From the NCBI RefSeq assembly GCF_017573505.1, contig NZ_JAGEOJ010000004.1, positions 1-64,000 of the forward strand: a DNA stretch of 64,000 nucleotides, in the 5' to 3' direction. The stretch comes from Actinomadura barringtoniae. Its GTDB lineage: Bacteria > Actinomycetota > Actinomycetes > Streptosporangiales > Streptosporangiaceae. Each line of letters starts with the position of its first letter. The first letter of the stretch is position 1. Both the position numbers and the translations under genes were made by a program. The notes beneath the pieces are model-generated. The model was not told where the DNA came from. It ran no database searches and saw nothing but the letters and a program-made list of their open reading frames with translations. Shown here piece after piece: positions 52,347 through 62,065 of this stretch.

Positions 52347-55300
52347 GATGCGCGGCGCTCGCCAGGCATTCCTTCGGCGTGAGGACGGCGCCGCGCGCGA
52401 ACTCGGCCGCGTAGGCGTCGTCGCCGAGCACGGCGCGTGCGGCCCCGGCGGCACGGCCGATGTCGTCCTCCTCCGCCGGGCCGGGCGTCAGCCCCTTGGA
52501 CCGGCGCAGGGCGCCTGCGGTCCCGAGCAGCCGCGCCGCCTCGGCGTGGCCGCCGGCCAGGACCAGCGCTCCGGCCACGCCCTCAAGGCCGAACGCCGTG
52601 TCCCGCGGGCCGTCGAAGGCCATCGCGATCGCCAGGGACTCCTGGTGGCGCCGCAGTGCCGTCGCCACGTCACCGCGCCGCTCGGACACATAGCCCAGCC
52701 CGACGAGGACGGTCGTCAGGTAGGGCGGCGGCCCTTCGTCGGCCGGGACGTCCTTCACCAGCCGGCCGAGCACTTCCTCCGCCTCGTCGAGGTGGCCCTG
52801 CTTGCGCGCGGTGAAGCCGAGGGCGAGCTCGGCGAGGATCGCGGCCGGAAGATTCCCCTGCTCGGCGGTCAGCCGCAGGGCGCGCTCGCAGAACGCCCGC
52901 GCCTCGGCGTAGGAGGCGCGCGAGTAGCCGGTCCAGCCCAGCCACGCCAGGCGCGAGGTGACGTCCGGCCAGAGGTGGAGCTCCTCGGCCATGCGCAGGC
53001 CGTCGCGGGTGAGGCGGTCGGCGCGGTCGTAGTCACCGGCCAACTCGGCCGCCGCGGCGAGCCAGTCGGCGCCCTGAAGCTGCCCCCAGAGGTCGCCGAC
53101 CTCCTCGAACAGGGCCACGGCGCGCGAACCCGCGGCATCGACGGCGGCGACGTCCCCGCGATGATGGCCGTACTTGGCCCGCAGCACCAGCACGGTCGCC
53201 TCGCCCCAGCGGTCTCCCCGTTCCCGGAAGGTCGCCACCGCGCGGTCCACGAGCGCCTCGCCGATCGCCTGGTCCTCCACCTCGAAGCCGATGTAGGCCA
53301 TGAGCCACTCCGCGAGCGCCCGGCCCGCCGGGTCGTCCACCTCCTCGAACCCTCGCAGGGCGGCCTCGCGCCTGACCTTCCAGTCCGTGTCGTCACCTTG
53401 CAGGAGGCGGAAACCGGTCTGCCAGGCGGCGGCACGCGCCCGCGCCGGGGACGGCGCTTCGTCCATCGCCAGCACGGTGCTCAGCGACCGCATCGCCTCG
53501 GTCGGCCGGCCGCGCAGGAACCAGTACCAGCAGAGCGCGGACGCCATGCGCTGGGCGTGCGCGCCGTCCCCTTCGGCGACCGCGCAGTCCAGCGCCGAAC
53601 GCAGGTTGCCCGACTCGGCGTCCAGGGTCCGCAGCCAGGTCTGCTGCTCGCCGCCGCGCAGGCGCGGCTCGGCGCGTTCGGCCAGGTCGGTGTAGTAGCG
53701 GTAGTGGCGCCGCTTGAGCTCCTCGTGCTCGCCCGCCTCGTCGAGCCGGTCGGCGCAGTACGCGGCGACCGACTCCAGCAGCCGGTAGCGGGGGCCGTCG
53801 AGCCCGGCGTCGGTCATGACCACCAGCGACCGGTCGACGAGCCGGATCAGCAGGTCGAGGGTGTCGAGGGCGTCACCGCCGCACACCGCCTCGGCGGCCT
53901 CCAGCGAGCAGCCGTCGGCGTGCACGGCCAGGCGCCGCAGCACGGCCCGTTCCTCCTCCGACAGCAGCTCCCAGCTCCAGTCGATCATCGCCATCAGGGT
54001 CTGCTGGCGCGGCGGCGCCCCGCGGTGGCCGGTGGCCAGCAGCCGGAACCGGTCGTCGAGCCGCGCCACCAGTCCCGCGACGCCGAGCGCCCGTACGCGC
54101 GTCGCGGCCAGCTCCAGCGCCAGCGGGATGCCGTCCAGACGGCGGCACAGCACGGCGACGCCCGCCGCGTTGCCGCCGTTGAGCTCGAATCCCCGGGCGG
54201 CGGCGGACGCACGGGCGGTGAAGAGCCGCACGGCGGCCGAGTCCGCGAGCGACGCCGGGTCCAGATCAGCCCCGCGGGCGGGCACCTCCAGCGGCGGTAC
54301 GGCCCACACGGTCTCGCCCTGGAGGCCGAGCGGCTCCCTGCTGGTCGCCAGCACGCGCAGGCCCGGCGCGGTCCGCAGCAGCCGGTCCACCAGCTCGGCG
54401 GCCCGTTCGATGACGTGCTCGCAGTTGTCCAGGACCAGCAGCATCCGCCGGGGCCCGAGCGAGGACGCCAGCCGGTCGAGCTCGGTGCCGGACGCACCGG
54501 GCGCCTCCCGGATGTCCAGGACGGCCGTCACGACGTCGCTCAGGGAACCGGTCGCCGAAGGTTCGAAACCGGCCAGCTCGACCATCCACACGCCGTCGTC
54601 GACGGCGCCCGCACGGGAGTCCGCCCGCCGCCGTCCCGCCTCGATCGCCAGCCGCGTCTTGCCGACCCCGCCGGGCCCGGTGAGCGTGACGAGCCGGTCG
54701 GTCTCCAGCCGCGCGAGGATGCCCGCCACCGCATCGTCGCGCCCGATAAGGGCGGTGGACGGCACGGGCAGGTTGGTCCTGGGCCGCCGGGTCTTCGGCT
54801 CGTCCGCGTCCAGGGCGGGGTCCTGGGTGAGGATCGCCTGGTGCAGGGCGACCAGCTCGGCGCTCGGGTCCAGGCCCAGTTCGTCGGCGAGCCGTTCGCG
54901 CAGGTCGTCGTAGGCGGCCAGGGCGTCGCCCTGCCTGCCGGACCGGTAGAGGGCGCGCATGAGCGCGGCGCGGAGCCGTTCGCGGAACGGGTGGTCGGCG
55001 ACGGGCGCGACGAGGTCCCCGGCCAGCTCGCCGTGCTCGCCCAGAGCGAGCCGTACCTCGGCGTGCTCCTCCAGCGCGACCAGGCGCTGCTCCTCCAGCC
55101 GCACGATCACCGGCTGGGTGAACGCCTCGTCGGCGAAGTCGGCGTACGCCGACCCGCGCCACAGGGCCAGCGCCTCGGCCAGCCGTTCGGATCGCGCCGC
55201 CGGGTCGGTCTCCTGGCGCGCCTCGCCCGTGAGAGCGCCGAACCGTTCGGCGTCCACGGCACCCACGGCGGCGGCCAGCTGGTACCCGGCGGGCCGGGAC

Positions 55301-55557
55301 GCGATCAGGCCGCGGCCGCCGGGCTCGGCGTCGTCCAAGATCTTCCTGAGCTGGGAGGCCTTGACCGACAGCGAGGCGCCGGGGTTGCCGGGCAGCGACT
55401 CGCCCCACAGGTCGTCGATCAGCCGGTCCGCGGGAACGGGCCGCCCCTCGTTCGCGAGCAGGGCCGCGAGCAGGGCACGGACCTTCAGGCCGGGCACCGC
55501 GACGGGCGTGCCGTCGTCGGTCCACACGGCCAGCGGGCCGAGCACTCCAAAGCGCAT
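52330..55557 (-). CDS. SARP-type regulator: OmpR-like DNA-binding, BTAD, NB-ARC and TPR domains
   Basis: 1075 residues from ATG 55557 (GGTGGAG upstream). Winged helix at about 1-92 (MRFGVLGPLAVW through SRPAGYQLA), BTAD at about 98-245, NB-ARC with P-loop GPGGVGKT (294-301) and LLVLDNCEHV, then a long TPR part ending near 1060. This is the AfsR/SARP plan. Such proteins activate secondary metabolism or stress genes; the target is not evident. Upstream, ACCGT-N6-ACGGT (55564-55579) is a possible operator. It is divergent from an FMN reductase gene. Confidence 0.87.
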   Translation of the reverse strand: MRFGVLGPLAVWTDDGTPVAVPGLKVRALLAALLANEGRPVPADRLIDDLWGESLPGNPGASLSVKASQLRKILDDAEPGGRGLIASRPAGYQLAAAVGAVDAERFGALTGEARQETDPAARSERLAEALALWRGSAYADFADEAFTQPVIVRLEEQRLVALEEHAEVRLALGEHGELAGDLVAPVADHPFRERLRAALMRALYRSGRQGDALAAYDDLRERLADELGLDPSAELVALHQAILTQDPALDADEPKTRRPRTNLPVPSTALIGRDDAVAGILARLETDRLVTLTGPGGVGKTRLAIEAGRRRADSRAGAVDDGVWMVELAGFEPSATGSLSDVVTAVLDIREAPGASGTELDRLASSLGPRRMLLVLDNCEHVIERAAELVDRLLRTAPGLRVLATSREPLGLQGETVWAVPPLEVPARGADLDPASLADSAAVRLFTARASAAARGFELNGGNAAGVAVLCRRLDGIPLALELAATRVRALGVAGLVARLDDRFRLLATGHRGAPPRQQTLMAMIDWSWELLSEEERAVLRRLAVHADGCSLEAAEAVCGGDALDTLDLLIRLVDRSLVVMTDAGLDGPRYRLLESVAAYCADRLDEAGEHEELKRRHYRYYTDLAERAEPRLRGGEQQTWLRTLDAESGNLRSALDCAVAEGDGAHAQRMASALCWYWFLRGRPTEAMRSLSTVLAMDEAPSPARARAAAWQTGFRLLQGDDTDWKVRREAALRGFEEVDDPAGRALAEWLMAYIGFEVEDQAIGEALVDRAVATFRERGDRWGEATVLVLRAKYGHHRGDVAAVDAAGSRAVALFEEVGDLWGQLQGADWLAAAAELAGDYDRADRLTRDGLRMAEELHLWPDVTSRLAWLGWTGYSRASYAEARAFCERALRLTAEQGNLPAAILAELALGFTARKQGHLDEAEEVLGRLVKDVPADEGPPPYLTTVLVGLGYVSERRGDVATALRRHQESLAIAMAFDGPRDTAFGLEGVAGALVLAGGHAEAARLLGTAGALRRSKGLTPGPAEEDDIGRAAGAARAVLGDDAYAAEFARGAVLTPKECLASAAHLLQNG

Positions 55558-55638
55558 ATCTCCACCGTAAGAAAACGGTAATCCGGTCCCCGCACAGTAG
55601 GACACGTCAGCCGGAACACGCAGGAAGGGAGGCGCGAC

Positions 55639-56247
55639 ATGGCCGGAAGGGAGGGCGAGATGGCCGGGATCGGCCCCTTGAACATGGTGATCATCATCGG
55701 CAGCACGCGGGAAGGCCGGTTCGGCCCGACCGTCGCCGGCTGGTTCGCCACCGCGGCCCGCCGCCGCCCCGACCTCGCGGTGGAGGTCGTCGACCTCGCC
55801 GAGACGCGCCTCCCCGAGACGCTCACCGGCGAGGACGAGCCGCTCCCGGCCCGGGTCGCGTCCCTCGCGACCCGGCTGGCCGCCGCCGACGCCTTCGTCG
55901 TGGTCACGCCCGAGTACAACCACGGCTTCCCGGCGCCGCTGAAGACCGCCATCGACTGGTTCTACGACGAGTGGCGGGCCAAGCCGGTCGCGATCGTGTC
56001 CTACGGCCGCGAGTCGGGCGGGCGCCACGCCGCCGACCAGCTCCGGCAGATCTTCGGCGAGCTGCACGCGGTCACCGTGCGGGACGGGATCTCCCTTGCC
56101 CGCTACTGGGAACAGTTCGCGGCCGACGGCACCTGGCCGAAGGCCACGGCCGACTGCAACACCGACCTCAAGACCACGCTGGACCAGCTGTCATGGTGGG
56201 CCCACGCCCTCCGCGACGCACGGCACCGGCGCCCGTACGCAAGCTGA
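55639..56247 (+). CDS. NADPH-dependent FMN reductase family protein
   Basis: 202 residues from ATG 55639 (GGGAGG upstream). Flavodoxin-like fold: VIIIGSTREGRFGPTVAGWF binds the FMN phosphate, and VVTPEYNHGFPAPLKTAIDWFYDEW is the family signature. It reduces flavin or quinones with NADPH. A second in-frame ATG (55660) could also serve. It is divergent from the SARP-type regulator, and 42 bases ahead of a RibD-like reductase gene with which it may form an operon. Confidence 0.87.
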   Translation: MAGREGEMAGIGPLNMVIIIGSTREGRFGPTVAGWFATAARRRPDLAVEVVDLAETRLPETLTGEDEPLPARVASLATRLAAADAFVVVTPEYNHGFPAPLKTAIDWFYDEWRAKPVAIVSYGRESGGRHAADQLRQIFGELHAVTVRDGISLARYWEQFAADGTWPKATADCNTDLKTTLDQLSWWAHALRDARHRRPYAS

Positions 56248-56289
56248 ACACCACCATCTGAACACCACCACATCGCAAGGGAGAATGTC

Positions 56290-56850
56290 ATGCGTAAGAT
56301 CATCAACTCGACCTACATCACCCTCGACGGCGTCATCCAGGACCCGCAGAACTGGACCGCCACCTTCTTCGACGAGACGGCCGGCGAGCTCGCCGCCGAG
56401 CAGGTGTTCGCCAGCGACGCGCTGATCATGGGCCGCGCCACCTACGACGGCTTCGCCGCCGCCTGGCCGCACATGGAGGAGCAGACCGGCGACTTCGGCG
56501 TCCGGATGAACACCATGCCCAAGTACGCGGTGTCCACCACGCTGAAGGACCCCGAGTGGAAGAACACCACCGTGATCAGCGACAACGTGGTGGAGCGGAT
56601 CCGCGCCCTGAAGGAGGAGCCGGGTCAGGACATCATGCAGTACGGCTTCGGCTCGGTCTCCAAGCTGATGCTCGACAACGGCCTCCTGGACGAGCTGCGC
56701 CTGTGGATCCACCCGGTCTTCGCCGGGGCCCGCACGCCCGAGGACGTGATCAGCGTCGCCGGTGCCGTCGCCAAGTTCGACCTCGCCGGCACCAGGACGC
56801 TGCAGAGCGGCGTCATCGTCGCCACCTACACGCCCAAGGCGGCCGAGTAG
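56290..56850 (+). CDS. RibD C-terminal / dihydrofolate reductase-family protein
   Basis: 186 residues from ATG 56290 (GGGAG upstream). Family features: NSTYITLDGVIQDPQNW at the start, ALIMGRATYDGFAAAWP, KYAVSTTL, QYGFGSVSKLMLDNGLLDELRLWIHPVFAG and the end LQSGVIVATYTP. These proteins bind NADPH, but most lack a proven substrate; they are not the essential DHFR. Likely co-transcribed with the FMN reductase upstream. Confidence 0.87.
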   Translation: MRKIINSTYITLDGVIQDPQNWTATFFDETAGELAAEQVFASDALIMGRATYDGFAAAWPHMEEQTGDFGVRMNTMPKYAVSTTLKDPEWKNTTVISDNVVERIRALKEEPGQDIMQYGFGSVSKLMLDNGLLDELRLWIHPVFAGARTPEDVISVAGAVAKFDLAGTRTLQSGVIVATYTPKAAE

Positions 56851-56935
56851 TCGACGTCCCAGCCCGCCTGCGCGACCTCGACGTGAGCCGAGGCGCGCAG
56901 GCGGGCCGGCGTCTGCGGCCGCCGTCCGCCCTTCC

Positions 56936-57844
56936 TCAAGCCCGATCGCAGGCCCGTCCGGCGACCTGGTGGCAGATCGCCCCGGCCGCCTCCTGCGGGT
57001 TGTGCAGCAGCCAGTCGATGCGCTTGGCGCTGTCCTCGTCGGCGGGCGTGTAGACGACCATCCGCATGTCGTGGTCGGCGGTCGCGTCGAAGCTGGTGGT
57101 CCGCGTCTTGATCTCGCCGGCCGCCGGGCTCTGGAACACCTTGATCCGCGGGCCGGGCAGCGCGACGTCCTGGGTCGCCCAGAGCTGGGCGAAGCGCGGG
57201 CTGGCCTCGCTGAGCCGCCGCACCAGGTCGCGCCAGCGCGGCTCGTTCAGGTGGCTGCTGTAGCGGTACCGGAACACCGCCACGTGCAGCGCGGCCTCGG
57301 TCTCCATGTTGCCGAGCGGGTTGCAGCAGTCGGGCAGGGTGAACGCCGCCCACAGGCTGTTGCGGCATCCGTCGGGGGCCTGCACGAGCTGCGGGAAGAC
57401 GGCCGCGTAGGCGTCGTTCCAGGCCAGGACGTCCGACCGCCCGTTGACCACTGAGGCGGGCTTGGGCGACAGGCCGTCCAGGATTCCTTGCATGTCCTCG
57501 GGCAGGTCCACGCACAGGCCCGCGACGCCCGGATCGGGGACCTCGGCCAGCCGGTAGAGGTGCGCCCACTCGGCCTCGTCCAGCCGCAGGCTGCGCGCCA
57601 CCGCGTCCAGGACCTGGACGCTGACGTTGATCGGCCGCCCCTGCTCCAGCCACGTGTACCAGGTCACGCCGACCCCGGCGAGCTGGGCGACCTCCTCGCG
57701 GCGCAGGCCCGGCGTGCGGCGCCGCGGGCCCGGCGGCATGCCGACGTCGGCCGGGGTGACCCGTTCCCGCCGGGACCGCAGGAACGCGGCCAGCTCGGTC
57801 CGCTTGCGGCGCCCGTTCTGTGCTGTCTGCGTCGTCTCCGTCAT
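56936..57844 (-). CDS. XRE-family regulator with MmyB-like ligand-binding domain
   Basis: 302 residues. Helix-turn-helix within about 15-85, including the family phrase TPGLRREEVAQLAGVGVTWYTWLEQGR. The C-terminal MmyB-like PAS-type domain spans about 110-290 (DVLAWNDAYAAVFPQLV, LPDCCNPLGNMETEAALHVAVFRYRYSSHLNEPRW). Such regulators in Streptomyces control divergent oxidoreductase or exporter genes and may bind fatty acids. Here it is divergent from an MFS exporter across a region with strong dyads. Confidence 0.88.
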   Translation of the reverse strand: MTETTQTAQNGRRKRTELAAFLRSRRERVTPADVGMPPGPRRRTPGLRREEVAQLAGVGVTWYTWLEQGRPINVSVQVLDAVARSLRLDEAEWAHLYRLAEVPDPGVAGLCVDLPEDMQGILDGLSPKPASVVNGRSDVLAWNDAYAAVFPQLVQAPDGCRNSLWAAFTLPDCCNPLGNMETEAALHVAVFRYRYSSHLNEPRWRDLVRRLSEASPRFAQLWATQDVALPGPRIKVFQSPAAGEIKTRTTSFDATADHDMRMVVYTPADEDSAKRIDWLLHNPQEAAGAICHQVAGRACDRA

Positions 57845-57891
57845 CGCCCCCAGCCTCCCCCACCCTGCCCCGGCTATCCAGGTGCTGTCAG

Positions 57892-57926
57892 TACCAGTAT
57901 CAAGGGGCTCCTGTTACTGGTACCAG
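57892..57926. promoter_or_regulatory. operator dyads between XRE and MFS genes
   Basis: TACCAGTA (57892-57899) and TACTGGTA (57915-57922) are perfect 8-bp inverted arms 15 bases apart. The second arm overlaps a perfect 10-bp palindrome CTGGTACCAG (57917-57926). This is the likely binding region of the XRE-MmyB regulator. Confidence 0.7.
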
Positions 57927-57947
57927 CCTCGAACCACCCTAGAAGAC

Positions 57948-59375
57948 ATGACACAGACAACCAACGCCGTCCTGGATCCCATTCCACGGGAGCGCCAGCG
58001 TCACCGACCACGCCCGGCCGGCCTCATCCTGGCCCTCCTGCTGGTCGGGCAGTTCATGGCGATCCTGGACGTGAGCATCGTCAACGTGGCGCTGCCCACG
58101 ATGCGGGCCGACCTGCACGCCTCCGGAGCCGGGCTCCAGCTGGTCGTCGCCGGGTACACCATCGCCTACGCCGTCCTGCTGGTCACCGGCGCCCGCCTCG
58201 GCGGCCTGCTCGGGCACCGCAGGATGTTCCTGACCGGCCTCGCGATCTTCACCGTGACCTCCCTGGCCTGCGGCGCGGCGCCCTCGACCGGCTCGCTGAT
58301 CGCCTTCCGCTTCGCCCAGGGCATCGGCGCGGCGCTGATGACACCGCAGGTGATGAGCCTGATCCAGCTGAGCTTCACCGGCCAGGCGCGGGTCCGCGCC
58401 CTCGGCCTGTTCTCGGCGGTGATCTCGGGCGGCATCGTCGTCGGCCAGGCGGCCGGCGGCATCCTGGTCAGCGGGGACGTGCTCGGCGGCGGCTGGCGGA
58501 TGGTCTTCCTGGTGAACGTGCCGATCGGCGTACTGCTGCTGATCGCCGCACCCCGGCTGCTGCCCAGGGACGACCACCGCACGACCGGCGGCCTCGACCC
58601 GCTCGGGCTGATCACGCTGACCCCGGCGGTGCTGCTGTTCGTGCTGCCGCTGATCCTCGGCCACGAGCTCGGCTGGCCGCTGTGGGGCTGGTTCTCGCTC
58701 GCCGCGAGCGCGGTGCTGTTCGCGGCGTTCGTCCTGGTGGAACGGCACGTGGCCGCCTCCGGGGGGCGTCCCCTGGTCGCGGTGCGCGTCCTGCGGACGC
58801 CCGGACTCGGCTGGGGGCTGCTGGCCCTCATGCTCGGCCCGACCACCTGGGCCGCGTTCCTGTTCACCACCACCCTGCACCTGCAGGGCGACCTGGGCTA
58901 CAGCCCGCTGAAGTCGGGGCTGGCGTTCATCCCGTGCGTCGCGGCGTTCGCGCTGGTCGGCCTCAACTGGCGGCGCCTCCCGGCCCGCCTGCACGGCCCG
59001 ATGATGCCCGCCGGGTTCCTGCTCGCGGCCGCCGGCTACCTGGTCCTCGGACCGCTGGCGAGCGGCGGCGTCGTCTACGAGGTGCTCACCGCGGTGATCG
59101 GCCTCGGCCTGGGCGTCACCACCGCCGTCATGACGATCGCGCTCGCCGGCGTCGCGGCCGAGGACGCCCCCGACGCCAGCGGCATGCTGCTGACGGTCAT
59201 GCAGCTCGGCCAGGTGATCGGCATCGCCACCATCGGCTCGCTGTTCCTGAGCCTCGCCGAGAGCTCCCACTCCACCCGCCACGCCGAGTACGGCACCGGC
59301 TGGGCCCTCACGGGCGCCGCCGTGGTCGCGGCCGCGTGCGCCTTCATCCTGGCCCGCCGCCCCCACTCGGCATGA
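57948..59375 (+). CDS. MFS drug-resistance-type transporter (DHA2)
   Basis: 475 residues from ATG 57948. About 14 helices; MAILDVSIVNVALPTMRADLHASGAGLQLVVAGYTIAYA at helix 1-2 and GARLGGLLGHRRMF in the loop are the DHA2 hallmark. No clear Shine-Dalgarno is present, only AGAAG very close to the ATG. It is divergent from the XRE-MmyB regulator, which probably represses it. Substrate unknown. It is followed by an unusually long hairpin. Confidence 0.87.
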   Translation: MTQTTNAVLDPIPRERQRHRPRPAGLILALLLVGQFMAILDVSIVNVALPTMRADLHASGAGLQLVVAGYTIAYAVLLVTGARLGGLLGHRRMFLTGLAIFTVTSLACGAAPSTGSLIAFRFAQGIGAALMTPQVMSLIQLSFTGQARVRALGLFSAVISGGIVVGQAAGGILVSGDVLGGGWRMVFLVNVPIGVLLLIAAPRLLPRDDHRTTGGLDPLGLITLTPAVLLFVLPLILGHELGWPLWGWFSLAASAVLFAAFVLVERHVAASGGRPLVAVRVLRTPGLGWGLLALMLGPTTWAAFLFTTTLHLQGDLGYSPLKSGLAFIPCVAAFALVGLNWRRLPARLHGPMMPAGFLLAAAGYLVLGPLASGGVVYEVLTAVIGLGLGVTTAVMTIALAGVAAEDAPDASGMLLTVMQLGQVIGIATIGSLFLSLAESSHSTRHAEYGTGWALTGAAVVAAACAFILARRPHSA

Positions 59376-59378
59376 CAA

Positions 59379-59441
59379 CGCCGATCTTGCTCTCAGCGCC
59401 CTTTGACGGGGGTTGACGGGGCGCTGAGAGCAAGATCGGCG
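59379..59441. terminator. 22-bp perfect-stem hairpin between convergent MFS and glpK genes
   Basis: 59379-59400 and 59420-59441 are exact inverted copies (22 bp, outer CGCCGATCTTGC, inner TCTCAGCGCC) around a 19-base loop. It starts 3 bases after the MFS stop and ends 22 bases before the glpK stop, and so can serve both directions. Confidence 0.85.
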
Positions 59442-59463
59442 GGGTGTCACTCCTCTGCGGGGG

Positions 59464-60981
59464 TCACTCGACGTCGACCCAGCCGAAGGTGCGCTCTACG
59501 GCCTTGCGCCAGCCGGCGTAACCGGTCTCGCGCTGGGACTCGTCCCACTGGGGGTTCCAGCGCTTGGACTCGTTCCAGTTCTGCCGCAGCTCCTCGGTCG
59601 TGTTCCAGAAGCCGACCGCCAGGCCCGCCGCGTACGCGGCGCCGAGCGCGGTCGTCTCGGCCACGACCGGACGCGACACCGGCACGCCGAGGATGTCGGC
59701 CTGCATCTGCATGCACAGCTCGTTCGCCGTGACGCCGCCGTCGACCTTGAGCACGTCCAGGGAGACCCCGGAGTCCTCGCGCATCGCCTCGACGACGTCC
59801 CGCGACTGGTAGCAGATCGCCTCCAGCGTGGCCCGCGCCAGGTGGGCGTTGGTGTTGAAGCGCGACAGCCCGACGATCGCGCCGCGCGCGTCGCTGCGCC
59901 AGTACGGCGCGAACAGGCCGGAGAACGCGGGCACGAAGTAGACCCCGCCGTTGTCCTCGACCTGCGCGGCCAGCGCCTCGCTCTGCGCCGCGCCCGAGAT
60001 GATCCCGAGCTGGTCGCGCAGCCACTGCACCGCCGACCCGGTCACCGCGATGGAGCCCTCCAGCGCGTAGACCGGCGCCGCGTCGCCGAGCTGGTAGCAG
60101 ACCGTGGTCAGCATCCCCGCCTTGGAGCGGACCAGCTCACCGCCGGTGTTGAGCAGCAGGAAGTTGCCCGTGCCGTAGGTGTTCTTGGCCTCACCGGGCG
60201 AGAAGCACACCTGCCCGACCGTCGCCGCCTGCTGGTCGCCGAGGTCCCCTGAGAGCGGGATCTCGCCGCCCACCGGCCCGTCGGCGCGGGTGACGCCGTA
60301 GGGGTCGGGCGCCGACGACGGCCGGATCTGCGGCAGCATCGCGCGGGGGATGTTGAAGAAGGAGAGCAGCTGGTCGTCCCAGTCCAGCGTCTCCAGGTCC
60401 ATCAGCATGGTGCGGCTGGCGTTGGTCGGGTCGGTGACGTGCACGCCGCCGTCGACGCCGCCGGTGAGGTTCCACAGCACCCAGGTGTCGATGTTGCCGA
60501 AGATCGCCTCGCCGCTCTCGGCCGCCTCGCGCACCCCGTCGACGTTCTCCAGGATCCACTGGATCTTGCCGCCGGAGAAGTAGGTGGCGGGCGGCAGCCC
60601 GGCCCGGTGCCGGATCGTCTCGCCCCTGCCGTCCCGCTCGAGGGCGGCGGCGATCCGGTCGGTACGGGTGTCCTGCCAGACGATCGCGTTGTAGTAGGGC
60701 CGGCCCGTCCGCCTGTTCCACACCACGGTGGTCTCACGCTGGTTCGTGATGCCCATCGCGGCGAGGTCGGAGTGGGTCAGGTTGGCCTGGCGGAGGGTGG
60801 TCTGGATGACGGCCCTGGTCCGCTCCCAGATCTCGGTGGGGTTGTGCTCGACCCAGCCGGCCTGCGGCAGGATCTGCTCGTGCTCGAGCTGGTGGCGGGC
60901 GATCTCGTTGCCGCCGTGATCGAAGATCATGAATCGGGTGCTCGTCGTGCCCTGGTCGAGCGCACCCACGAAGTCGGCCAT
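59464..60981 (-). CDS. glpK: glycerol kinase
   Basis: 505 residues from ATG 60981 (AGGAG upstream). FGGY-type kinase: [16 protein letters not shown] at the N-terminus, QTTLRQ and [45 protein letters not shown] with the catalytic Asp, the family signature [20 protein letters not shown], and [20 protein letters not shown]. It phosphorylates glycerol to sn-glycerol 3-phosphate. It is second in an operon with glpF, 27 bases downstream. No glycerol-3-phosphate dehydrogenase is in the window. Confidence 0.96.
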   Translation of the reverse strand: MADFVGALDQGTTSTRFMIFDHGGNEIARHQLEHEQILPQAGWVEHNPTEIWERTRAVIQTTLRQANLTHSDLAAMGITNQRETTVVWNRRTGRPYYNAIVWQDTRTDRIAAALERDGRGETIRHRAGLPPATYFSGGKIQWILENVDGVREAAESGEAIFGNIDTWVLWNLTGGVDGGVHVTDPTNASRTMLMDLETLDWDDQLLSFFNIPRAMLPQIRPSSAPDPYGVTRADGPVGGEIPLSGDLGDQQAATVGQVCFSPGEAKNTYGTGNFLLLNTGGELVRSKAGMLTTVCYQLGDAAPVYALEGSIAVTGSAVQWLRDQLGIISGAAQSEALAAQVEDNGGVYFVPAFSGLFAPYWRSDARGAIVGLSRFNTNAHLARATLEAICYQSRDVVEAMREDSGVSLDVLKVDGGVTANELCMQMQADILGVPVSRPVVAETTALGAAYAAGLAVGFWNTTEELRQNWNESKRWNPQWDESQRETGYAGWRKAVERTFGWVDVE

Positions 60982-61008
60982 CTTGTCTCCTGTCGGACGG
61001 GGGTCCCG

Positions 61009-61869
61009 TCAGGGCTGAACGTCGGTCCTGGTCGCGGACTCCGCCTCGCCCGCCGCGGCCTCGGCCGCGACGCCCGAGCCGGGGCCTTCTGCCTCACCGT
61101 TGGGCAGCTGCCTGCCGATGAGGAGTTCGTACAGCGCCGCTCCTACGACACCGCCGATGAGCGGTCCGACGATCGGAACCCACCAATATGGATCACCGTT
61201 CTGATCCTTCCAGGCTCCCCCGTACCCGGTGAAGTACTGGGCGAGTCTCGGCCCGAAGTCGCGGGCCGGGTTGATGGCGTAGCCCGCGTCGGTTCCCCAG
61301 GCCATGCCGATCGCGACGACCAGGAGGCCGATCACGACGGGGGTGAGGCTGCCCAGGGTCGGCACGTTCTTGAGGTCGATCAGCGCGAGCACCACGAACA
61401 GCAGGATCGCGGTGCCGATGATCTGGTCGCGGAAACCGCCCCACATGCTGACCGGGAGCGTTCCATTTCCCGGGAGTGTGGTGAACACGCCCTGGGTCTT
61501 GATCGTGTGGCCGGGATCGGCCTTCGCGAGCACTTCGGTGTAGTTCCAGCGCACGATGAGGGCCGCCACGAACGCCCCGGCGACCTGCGCCAGGATGAAC
61601 GGTCCGACCTTCTTCCACGGGAACTTCTTGAACACCGCGAGCGAGACGGTCACGGCCGGGTTGATGTGGCCGCCGCTGATGGTCGCGGACACGTACACCC
61701 CGACGGTCACGCCGATCCCCCAGGACCAGGCGATACTGTCGTGGTTTCCGATGCCGCCGGCGACGACCTGGGCCACCACCCCCACCCCGAACAGGATGAG
61801 GATCATGGTCCCGGCGAACTCGGCCGCCATCTCGCGGCCGAGCGGGGGCAATCTCAGTCGTTCCGCCAT
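61009..61869 (-). CDS. glpF: glycerol facilitator (aquaglyceroporin)
   Basis: 286 residues from ATG 61869 (GAGGAGG 4-5 bases upstream). Six helices and two half-helix NPA boxes: GGHINPAVT (Asn70) and YAINPARDFGPR (Asn200); the Asp after the second NPA is the marker of glycerol-conducting channels. A Gly/Ala/Glu-rich tail of about 30 residues follows. It lets glycerol into the cell for GlpK. Two ACCGGT palindromes at 61933-61946 in the promoter region could be an operator; no regulator gene is adjacent. Confidence 0.94.
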   Translation of the reverse strand: MAERLRLPPLGREMAAEFAGTMILILFGVGVVAQVVAGGIGNHDSIAWSWGIGVTVGVYVSATISGGHINPAVTVSLAVFKKFPWKKVGPFILAQVAGAFVAALIVRWNYTEVLAKADPGHTIKTQGVFTTLPGNGTLPVSMWGGFRDQIIGTAILLFVVLALIDLKNVPTLGSLTPVVIGLLVVAIGMAWGTDAGYAINPARDFGPRLAQYFTGYGGAWKDQNGDPYWWVPIVGPLIGGVVGAALYELLIGRQLPNGEAEGPGSGVAAEAAAGEAESATRTDVQP

Positions 61870-62065
61870 GTGTCCTCCTCGGACGGGGTTGACGTGAGAC
61901 CTGGCTGTCGTGACGGTAAGTACGGGAAACGGACCGGTCAACCGGTAAGTGGTGACGATTTCGAGGCCCCGGACCTGGCACTTCCGGGGTGCGTCGGGTG
62001 AGCCGAACACGGGTATTGATCTTGGTCGCCAAGATCCACTTCTGTCGCGTTCGGAGGTGCTCAGC

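Noticed and set aside
52129..55581. Very long open frame on the plus strand, more than 1100 codons, antisense to the SARP-type regulator
   Set aside because: Antisense frames stay open in GC-rich coding DNA; the translation is low-complexity Arg/Gly/Pro-rich without any domain, and the minus-strand protein has clear motifs throughout.
59379..59441. Miniature transposable element (long perfect inverted repeat)
   Set aside because: No flanking target duplication is seen, and the position between two convergent stops fits a terminator better; further copies could not be checked here.
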